Below are positions 56,191 through 64,000 of a stretch of 64,000 nt of DNA, in pieces (positions within the stretch are counted from its first letter, which is position 1; each line of letters opens with the position of its first letter). A model generated the notes under the pieces. The model was given only the letters and a program-made list of their open reading frames with translations. It searched no databases and was not told the DNA's origin. The stretch is from Mauremys mutica (taxonomy: Eukaryota; Chordata; Testudines; Geoemydidae), in NCBI RefSeq assembly GCF_020497125.1, contig NC_059075.1:66545321-66609320 (forward strand), given 5' to 3'. The position numbers and the translations under genes are program-made.

Positions 56191-57955
56191 ACCCAGATGC
56201 ACATAATTTGAAATCCAAAATGAAAATTTCCCACATAATGAGTTTCACCCTGCTGCCCATCTGGCATGTTAGGGGAAGAGTATTTAAAGAGAGAAAAGGG
56301 AAGGGTTAACCCCTTCTTAGATACTTTGGCTTAATTAGCCTTCTTCATTTCAGAACAGGGTAGTTGAGGAGGTGCTGACCAGAAATCTCCAGACCCAAGA
56401 TAATATACCATAATTATCTCTGCACAACTAGCAGGACAATTGCAAACCTCTGGCCAACTGCAGTTCCAGATCAGGGTTGACAGAGGATGGAAGTACGGTC
56501 TGACATGGATAACTATTAATTAAAGAAAGACTGACTTCAAAAAAAAATATTTTTTTTTTAACAAACAGTTATTGGAAGGAGCAATGGGAAGGAGGCACCC
56601 GGTGACTGGGACATGTGGAGGTCAGTGGCTTCTGGAACTTTCCTTTTGTACTGTGGTGGGACTTTGGGGCAGTTTTCGAATGCAGTTTGAATGGAATTAC
56701 AGTGGCTATTTTAGGTATTTCCTGCAAGCTGAATACACACAGGTTATTCATTGCATCGATTCTGTGTGTATGTATATGTAGCCCTGAAGGTATTGCTGAT
56801 TTGTAAGAGACGCTGAAACATTTAAAAACAAAAAAAAGAAAAAGGAAAAAAAAACAGAAAAGTCACTGTTTGTGGTCAGCCTGCAATGTTTTGTTCACTC
56901 CTATTGCAGAGCCAGCATACAAACTCTCCAACTCCTGAGTTGTGCCAACATTGCTTCAAAAGTGCTGATGCACAAACAGGTTGCATGCCTTGTGAGCCAT
57001 TTGAAATATGGGTGAGGAAAATTATGGCTTAAAGTGGCAAGAAAAAGAAACCTGAATATTTCTAAAAGGGCGTTGCAGACTAAGCAGCACTGACCAGTTT
57101 CTGTGGTCTGAAAAGTGACGGTCAAAATGCCATCATGGAGTTTCTCATTTATTTTTTCTCAGTGACTTTTCCAGCTCATAAGTCAAAATTCATTTTTCTT
57201 CTAGCCCCAGAGATCCAACCTAGGCTGTGAAAATTTTGTTCAATCTGCCTCATATGCTATAACATGTAATAAAGATTCTGCAGGTGGAGTTTAGGTGAAT
57301 ATTGTTGATGATCTGAACCAGGGTCTCAACATGTTAAAAGCCAGTTCACTGTATCACTGAGTTCCCCTCTATTTATTGCCGTTGCCTTATTTCTTTAAAC
57401 CAAAACCTCCTGGAGAGTTCTTGGGAATTGTTCTTTTAAACACATTTATGGCGAACTGTAAGTGGATATGCATTTATCCTGCAGTACAAACGCATGCTTC
57501 CAATCTATAGTATCTTCTGTTCCTCTTGATATCTAATCCTCTTCTTTGGCAAAGTAAATAATAAGAGACACTCTTACAGATCAGATTAAGCTTCCAGTCC
57601 CTTTTTAAAAGGATAGGAGATCAATACCATTACCAAAGCCATTAAACAGTCCTAAGCATTTCAGCTGTGCTCTGTGTACAGTAAGATTGCAGAGAGGTAC
57701 TTCTACTAATATACAGACCTACACCTTCACTGTATGGGTGTGCTACATGCTGCCTCCACCCGTCCCCCCTCCGATGTGACTGACTGTGCCCAGTATCAGA
57801 GAAACAGGGTTGGTGATGAACTAAGGAGCCTTTTACCCTTTGGTCTCCGGTTCAGGTCACTAGTATTGTCCATTTTTAGGCTGAAACCTGTGAATATGGC
57901 ACCAGGATGGCCTGAGAAAGCTCCAGGTTCAAGACCATGCTTTTGCCTTATTCAG
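56191..57955. other. intergenic stretch
   Basis: I recognise nothing here. An A-rich patch at 56825-56860 and T/A runs near 56540 are simple sequence. Confidence 0.5.
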
Positions 57956-58065
57956 AGTTAATTTTTTATCCCAGATCACACTAAATCAGGAAGAGAAGGA
58001 ACTTGAACCTGGGTTTCCCACATCACAGGGCAGTGCTCTGTCTAAGCACCAGGCTATGGAGTTTC
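57956..58065 (-). repeat. tRNA-derived SINE head (antisense)
   Basis: On the minus strand TAGCCTGGTGCTTAGACAGA (A-box-like, 58041-58056) is followed by GGTTCAAGTTCC (B box, 57998-58009) at about 40 bp, the tRNA promoter spacing. The wording CCTGGTGCTTAGACAGAGCA and GGGAAACCCAGGTTCAAGT is that of a reptilian tRNA-related SINE. The 3' part is unclear. Confidence 0.65.
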
Positions 58066-58624
58066 TCTAACTTGCTCCTGTGTCTCCATGAAATGTTACC
58101 CTTTCAATGAAACAGCATATTTCAACAAAACTACCAGCTGTAGATACAGCATTAGGACAGTCCCTGCCTCAAAGAGGTTACAACCGAAGTAACATCACAC
58201 CACAGTCAGCACTAATTAGTTCCTCTCTTGGCAGGCTAAGCAGAGAGGTTAAGGATTAAACAGACCATGGAGTCTGAAGTCCTCCATCATCCTGAGAGAT
58301 GGCCCCTCTAGGTCAGGACTGAGTCATACCAGCGGAACTGAGAAGGGGAAGCGGACATTGCTGCTGCCCAAGCTCTACTACTTTGGTACGTAAATAGAGG
58401 ACTCCAGATTTTATGGCTTTCAATCAGCTATCATTCAGAAGTATAAATTCACTGCATGCTGAAGCAGCAGGGTATAGCAGCTTTTGGATGACTATAACCT
58501 GCCATGTGTTGTAAGACCCGAGGCAGAGGGCAAATGATTACAATGTGCCTTCATCTTCTAGAAGTTCATAGTGGCTTAAGATGATCTAACTGCTGCCATG
58601 GAAGGGAGGAAGGTGTGGTCTCTA
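58066..58624. other. intergenic stretch
   Basis: It contains 'cagcattaggacagtccctgcctcaaagaggtt' (as two parts), a faint 12345-family tail at 58140-58190. I recognise nothing else. Confidence 0.45.
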
Positions 58625-58860
58625 GTTAGACCAAGATACTAGAAGCCAGAATCTGGGGTTCTTTTCCCAGCCACTGACTCACCTATGTGGCCTTGGGCCA
58701 ATCACCTAATTTGTCTATTATTCAGTTTACCTATCTGTAAAATGGGGATTATAATACCAATTTGCAGGTGTATTATGAAGTGTAATTAACATCTGTAAAG
58801 CGCACTAAGATTGAGAGATGAAAGGCTAGCAAAGGGCAAAGCATTATTATAATTATACTG
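58625..58860 (+). repeat. MIR SINE
   Basis: CTAGTTAGACCAAGATACTA, then TGTGGCCTTGGGCCAATCAC, then CTATCTGTAAAATGGGGATT and the tail 'taaagcgcactaagattg' with 'agcattattataatt'. Close to full length. Confidence 0.85.
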
Positions 58861-59084
58861 AATACAAAGTATGAAAATAGACGTGCATTCACTTGGCATT
58901 ATTGTTTTGGCTACGACATCATCATCAGCCAATCTGAAAGCTCCATCTGTATCCTACTCTCTGTAGCCACTTTGCAATTATGTTTCACTGTACAGCAATT
59001 TTGTTCAACAACTTGGTTGTTTCTCACATCAAATGAATTATTCAGCAACAGATTGTGTTCTTGTCTTTGACAATACTAATACCT

Positions 59085-59250
59085 TATGTTCATATAATCC
59101 TTCAAAAGTGCTCTGCAAACATGGTTACTAAATTCTTCAATGCACCTGTGAAGTATGCTACTATTATTATACCCACGTACAGCGGAGGAAACTAAGGCTC
59201 AGAAATTCAGTGACATGCTAAAGACACACTGTGAGTCACTGGTGAAACTA
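59085..59250 (-). repeat. MIR SINE (antisense)
   Basis: AAAGTGCTCTGCAAACATGG, then ATTATTATACCCACGTACAG, then GGAAACTAAGGCTCAGAAAT and 'acacactgtgagtcactgg'. Confidence 0.8.
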
Positions 59251-59889
59251 GAAAGGGTGGCTGTGTCCCTGATAACCAAAAATGACACATTTTGCCTAGG
59301 ACTGCCTGCATCCTAGTTGGAGAGAGCTCCCTTTCTTGAGCAAGCAAACCAAGATTCTGCTTTGCAAAGGGACGCTATAAAAATGGCATTGTAGGACTCC
59401 TTGTTTATTTTCTAATTGATTCCCACTGGGATGTGCTCACACTCCAAGTGAAAAGATGACGTTTTGAACTGACAGCGTCACAAACTCAACTTCAGGGCTG
59501 AGTCAAGTTGCATTATTGTTTGCAGGGGCAGCCTTCCCTCTCCCCCCCCCCTCCAAGCACGGCGGTCCACTGGTCACGGGGATTTGGCAGCATTTCTGCA
59601 GGTGATCTGGCGGCACCGTGCCTTTGGCTACCCGCCGCTGAAGCCGGGCAGGCTGCCCCCCCTGGCTTGCCACCCCAGACATGCGCTTGCTGCGCTGGTG
59701 CCTGTAGCTGCCACTGATTGTTTGTCTACCCTCATTTACACTTGGGAAACCCCATTCTCTTGTCTCAGAAACAATTATATTGATGCCAGGTCAAAATAAA
59801 ATAGATTTCGCTCTCCCAAAGCTATGATGAGCCGGCAGGGCTAGCAAGGGTAAAAAGTAGCAATGCTGTGGGGTGATGCCTAGTTACAG
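59251..59889. other. intergenic stretch
   Basis: I recognise nothing here. A C-rich patch near 59540-59660 gives the short frames seen there. Confidence 0.45.
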
Positions 59890-60770
59890 GCCTTGTGATC
59901 TCAGTAGCTCAGCTTGCTGATCTAATGTCAAGAGATGAGCCTTATGAGTTTATTGGCTCAGTGACTGAAGTTTGTTGGTCTGGCAGAGGGTCGTCTGCTG
60001 TGAGATCACTTGCTGAGCACCTCCAGCTTGCTAGGACGATTTCAAGGATGGGCCTTTGATGTTGTTGCCTCAGCACCTTTACGTTGGTGTGATGGGGTCC
60101 GAGCACAGGCTTCTGTGCAATCTCTTGCAGAGCCTCTAGCTTGTTGGGCTGAAGCCAGGGTGCAGCAGGTTACTGGCTCAGTACTCCAGTTTTCAGGGTA
60201 AATGCAAGGCACAGACCTCTGAGATCACTAGCTCAAATGCTTCAACTTGCAGTGTTGCCAGCCCCAAACATTAAAAAATCGCCAGCAAACTCCCCCATTC
60301 CAAAAATCAGAAGATTTTTAAAAACACATTTGACCTTCTTGCCATTGGCTTCCTGATGCTGGTGTGTTTAGGGGTCACATTTTTAAAGTTTTCTTTCGCA
60401 TTCCATGAGGGCTAAACACTGACTTTTAAGGGGGGAAACAATTGGATTCCAGCAGCTGAGGCTTTAAGCAAAGCACTGAATATCACAATGTGATGCCTCT
60501 GGGAGAGGTGGCAACGCTGACATGTTTGGCTGAAATCAACGTACCAGTCTCTGAGAGTCACCATTCAGTTTTCTCTGCTGATGCCAAGGCACCGGCCTTT
60601 GCCATGGCATTGGCTCAGCATCGTTGCTTAGCTGATGACATGGGGCAGGATCCTGGGAAATGGCTCAGCAGCTGTAGCTTGCTGGGCTGTTTTCAAGGCA
60701 TGGGCCTCTGTGAACTCCCTGGCTCAACACGTACAGCTTGCTGATTTGACGACAAGGCGCAGAGGGTACT
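59890..60770 (+). repeat. decayed ~55-bp minisatellite split by a MITE
   Basis: The phrase GGCTCAGCACCTCCAGCTTG, then CTGGGCTGATTTCAAGG and 'catgggcctctgtgatcact', recurs in decayed form with anchors near 59907, 59956, 60011, 60069, 60123, 60174, 60229, 60612, 60662 and 60719. Spacing is about 50-58 bp outside the insertion. The array resumes after a foreign 270-bp element at 60250-60519. Confidence 0.75.
60250..60519. mobile_element. old hAT-like MITE inside the minisatellite
   Basis: Termini CAGTGTTGCCAGCCCCAA and the complement of CAGCGTTGCCACCTCTCC are an inverted pair. I could not see an 8-bp duplication (flanks TTCAACTTG / ACATGTTTG), so it is old or the ends are slightly off. Confidence 0.6.
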
Positions 60771-61291
60771 AGACTAGATGGATTACTGGACTAATTTGGC
60801 ATGGAAGTGCTTACATTCCTGTGAACATCACATGGAGCCACTCTGGTGGGTTAGAAGGTAAAGTGCTTTGTGATGTAATGATGTTTTTATAATCTGCAGC
60901 AAGCTTCACTGTAACCTAATGCTATGTGGATGAGTAAAGCGATGCTAAATCTTTACTTCCATGAGGGTTTCCTGAGCTGATTGCTACAATTTATCCAGCC
61001 AGATGCCTGGCTCAGGTTATCAGAACCCAGCGAGGAATAAGACTGGCTGACAAATCAGTTGTAGTCCAGCCAACATTGCTTGAAAGGTGAGAAAATCTGT
61101 GTGCTCAGCAGCTACTTCCCAACTGCAAATCCCACAGCTGGCTTTGCTTTGTCCATATGTTTCTTTCTGGGTAAGCCAGATAAAACCAAAAATCTACCAG
61201 CAATTAAACTGCAAGTATAAGAGTAGTGTCTCATACCTCTCCCCAGCAGCATACAGGGAAATATCAACAGGGTTTCTATCTAGAACCAGAG
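60771..61291. other. intergenic stretch
   Basis: I recognise nothing here. Confidence 0.45.
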
Positions 61292-61371
61292 TTACAGATC
61301 CCACTGCAGAAGAGGAAGAGTAGAACTATAATGTGGGTTTGACCAGCTGCTCAAACTGCATCAGGTCACTT
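61292..61371 (+). repeat. 80-bp inverted pair, left member
   Basis: Runs TTACAGATCCCACTGCAG ... CATCAGGTCACTT. It pairs with 62852-62931 over its full length with about seven mismatches, including an uninterrupted 44-nt perfect core (from TCCCACTGCAG to GTGGGTTTGA). No known repeat ends like this. Confidence 0.88.
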
Positions 61372-62851
61372 CCTTGAGGATAAGCATCCCCATTGCCAAA
61401 ACCAACCCCCACAATTAGCACTAAATTGCTCCCTGTAGTGGCAATTTGAATTGATTCAAGGAGACTAAACTCCCTTCTCACTCCTGGGAACTGGACTGAG
61501 ACCCAGCAGCTCAGTTCCTGTAGAGTCCCCAAACAGCTACCAGAAAAACAGATACTAAATGCTCCCCCTCACTTCCCAGCCTGCCCTGGATTCAAATTTA
61601 CCTACAGTACAGGCAAAGGCTCTATATCCTTATTGGTGATCTCCTGCAGCTGGGTGTTGGGTTAAAAATAGTCAGGTATGCTAGTTTGTGTGTTGGCAGA
61701 AATAAAAAGCAGCAAAATAGGCAAAGGGATGCATAAGAACAGAAAAAGACTATACTCAAAGGTTTGGTTCAGATAAAGTAAACCAAGCTTAGCTGCTTAT
61801 CCAGACTAGGAAGGGGAAAGTCAGCTCCAAAAATGTTACAGGTCACCCCCCACCCTAAACAGTCACTCATCACCAGTGGCAGATCAGAAATGTCTTATTG
61901 TCCAAATTTAATTCAGCTTTGTTACATACCTACCCCCACAACCCTTCCCTCCAGGAGGAGATGGCTGGGACCAAACAGTTCCTCTACCTCAACCTGTATT
62001 TACTTGCTTTAGCAATTCTTCCTGGGGCAGAAACCTAGCAGCCTGCTACCTCCTCCAGCTGACCTCCCCCATTCCCCTAAGGAGGCAGCTGTCTGTCTGA
62101 CTACTCCCTCCTACATTTTCAGGGGACAGACCCTTAGCTGTAGCACAAATGCCCAAGAAAGATCTAGAAGCTGGGTCCCAGAGACAGGTCAGGTGGTGAC
62201 TCCTCCATCTTTCTTACCCTCCTACCACATCTTCTTTACCCTGATTTTTCTCTCATGTTCTTCTTTGCTCAGTACCTCCTGAACCAACTCTCCCTTTTCC
62301 CACAAGGGCTCTCATGACACTCCAATCAGCCTCTCTCCAGCTTTCAGGGCAGCAAACATCACTCTTTCTCTCCCTGCCCCCACTCCAAGGATTAGCTCCC
62401 TAAGACTCTTCTCCAGCCTGTGGAGGCACCTCCTCCTCTAAGTCTCTCACATATGTTCAGCAAGCCCCATGCCCATTGTGTCTCCTTCACCTGAGCCAGG
62501 CAGAGATGCTGGTTTTTCAGGCTCTTAGATAGTCCTGTTCCCCTTTGGTTTTCTCCTTGTTTTATTGATGAGCAGATGGAAACTTAAAATATGTTTTCAA
62601 ACTGTATGTTGAACGCTAAACCAAAAAAACCCAAACCCCAAACAAACAGAGCCCAATTTAAATAGCACACTTGTGCCCAATGCAGCTTGATTGCCACACA
62701 AAAATTAAATCCTTGGGAGACCTAGTACATCAGTAACTAGAGATTTGCCCAGCCTTAATTTTCAGTGTATCACCTTCACTCGTTCTTACTGATGGGCCCG
62801 GTCCTGTCCTGTGCACTGTTCCCCTTCAGCTCCCTCTGCATAAAGCAGTGT
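61372..62851. other. sequence between the inverted pair
   Basis: 1,480 bp of C/T-rich sequence. I see no coding frame, no transposase and no recognised repeat. If the pair are terminal repeats, this is the body of an unknown element. Confidence 0.4.
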
Positions 62852-62931
62852 AAGTGACCTGATGTAGTTTCAGCAGCCGTTCAAACCCACATTATAGTTC
62901 TACTCTTCCTCTTCTGCAGTGGGACTTGTAA
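62852..62931 (-). repeat. 80-bp inverted pair, right member
   Basis: Complement of 61292-61371 with about seven mismatches, all outside the 44-nt core. Confidence 0.88.
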
Positions 62932-64000
62932 CAGTGAAAGCAAAGCTGCTTATGATCAAGCTACTGAGATTTCATCATGACTCACAAATCCCCAAGATTC
63001 AAATGTGTAACATTGGCCTTTTTAAGGTGGGACAGGGACAGGCGAACAAATGGGCATGTTTAATATCAGACAGCTCAAGTCATTTGGAAGAGGGGGTGAG
63101 CTGTTTTCTATAAAGGGATGTGATCGAGTAGTTTAGGCCCCACCTCCAAAGATGTGTGGGTTTGTTGTTTTTAAAACAAAACTCAGTATGAATAGAAATG
63201 AGTTCATATAGTTTCTCTCAGCTAATTTCAGTGCAAACTGTTGGGTTACTGGATGTAAATCTAGTCCTGCTATTTCAAAAACTCAAACACTAGAGCACCG
63301 ACTAATGCATGAAAACTGAAATTGGCCATAAATGCAAAGTGAACTGACCAGGCTAGTTTCACTGTCCAAGCTGAGTGAAATGCAGAAAATAAACAAACAG
63401 CATAAATCAACTACCAACGCTTTTCTTTTATCTGAGCCTCCCCTGACAAGGAATTGGCAGATGGTTTCACAGCTGACGGGGAGCATGGGGGCTCTCTGCT
63501 GCAGGGGCAGAAAGATGCCTGGGTCAGCAGGATGCTGCCTGAGTGTCAGTTGCATTTGGGGGCCCCTGCAGAAGCAGGGAGGGAAGACAGGAGGCAGTCA
63601 GAGAGTCACCTGCAGCTGTGGAGGATGGGCCAATTTCTCTGCCCCCGTCCCCTTCTCCTCACCCCTGTGTCCTCATGGAATTGTTTGGCGCACGTGCACA
63701 CACAAGGTGGGGAACACTGTCATAAATGATGAAAACAGAGCAGCCAGTTAAAGTGGTTTCCGTTTTAATTCCAGTTTATGCTTTCATAATCTAGACCAGG
63801 TTTATTAACTATAGGAGTTTTATCTTGACAGAATCCTTCAGATGTGTAGGAAGTTTTCTATAATCTCAGTGTCCAGATTTTGCATTTCTGATGTTGAGAT
63901 TTCACAGTAATAAATACCAATCTGCATGGCCTGAGGTAAATTTGGGTCTAATGTGAGTAACGGCCAACTTGTCATGAGGCATGATTGTGAATTGTGGGGC
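62932..64000. other. intergenic stretch to window end
   Basis: I recognise nothing here. The 139-codon frame at 63332-63751 has no recognisable content. Confidence 0.5.

Noticed and set aside
63332..63751. 139-codon frame near the window end
   Set aside because: No recognisable content, and overlapping frames of similar length suggest only low stop density in GC-rich DNA.
24098..64000. TTC9 exons on the minus strand
   Set aside because: Looked for its conserved TPR wording because TTC9 is the mammalian neighbour; nothing matched.
1..64000. CRISPR arrays, operons, ribosome binding sites or prokaryotic systems
   Set aside because: The window is vertebrate nuclear DNA; the tandem arrays found have no spacer structure and there is no cas-like gene.

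Overview
The window looks like nuclear DNA of a sauropsid, most likely a turtle. It has widely spaced vertebrate exons with GT..AG introns and many CR1 LINE copies. The CR1 tail octamers read ATTCTATG, and several 3' ends match the 'grading' sequence I know from chelonian genomes. There are also MIR-type SINEs, 5S-like SINEs, short hAT elements with 8-bp target duplications, and PIF/Harbinger transposons of a kind I associate with turtles. The turtle assignment is an inference from repeat content, not from a search.

One protein-coding host gene is visible. It is the 3' part of MAP3K9 (mixed-lineage kinase 1) on the + strand, at 1124-16123. Five exons (1124-1246, 2266-2419, 10515-10627, 11420-12232, 15642-16123) join in frame and give about the last 560 residues up to the stop codon. 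This is the proline/serine-rich regulatory tail; the SH3, kinase, leucine-zipper and CRIB parts lie upstream of the window. The introns contain a CR1 copy split by a 1.4-kb hAT insertion (4366-6214), a 5S-derived SINE, a 356-bp hAT, MIR pieces and a fairly young CR1 ORF2 copy (12896-14604).

From 16124 onward I see no further host coding exon. The 3' UTR may be short (AATAAA at 16665) or may run about 8 kb to a good poly(A) signal at 24092. The rest is repeat-rich intergenic DNA. It holds a 4.3-kb two-gene Harbinger transposon (27679-31972) with few lesions, an LTR-like block (32589-33268) and a 2.2-kb Harbinger relative in the opposite orientation (33625-35808). Further on are two LTR-like elements (38534-39631, 51770-52300), CR1 pieces, more hAT elements and degenerate minisatellites.

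Three structures are not explained by a familiar element. The first is a perfect 251-bp inverted repeat (50579-50829 / 51508-51758). The second is an 80-bp inverted pair 1.5 kb apart with a 44-nt perfect core (61292-61371 / 62852-62931). The third is a ~55-bp-period decayed minisatellite with a MITE inserted in it (59890-60770). No host RNA gene, CRISPR array, operon or prokaryotic feature is seen, and I found no convincing new multi-gene system.
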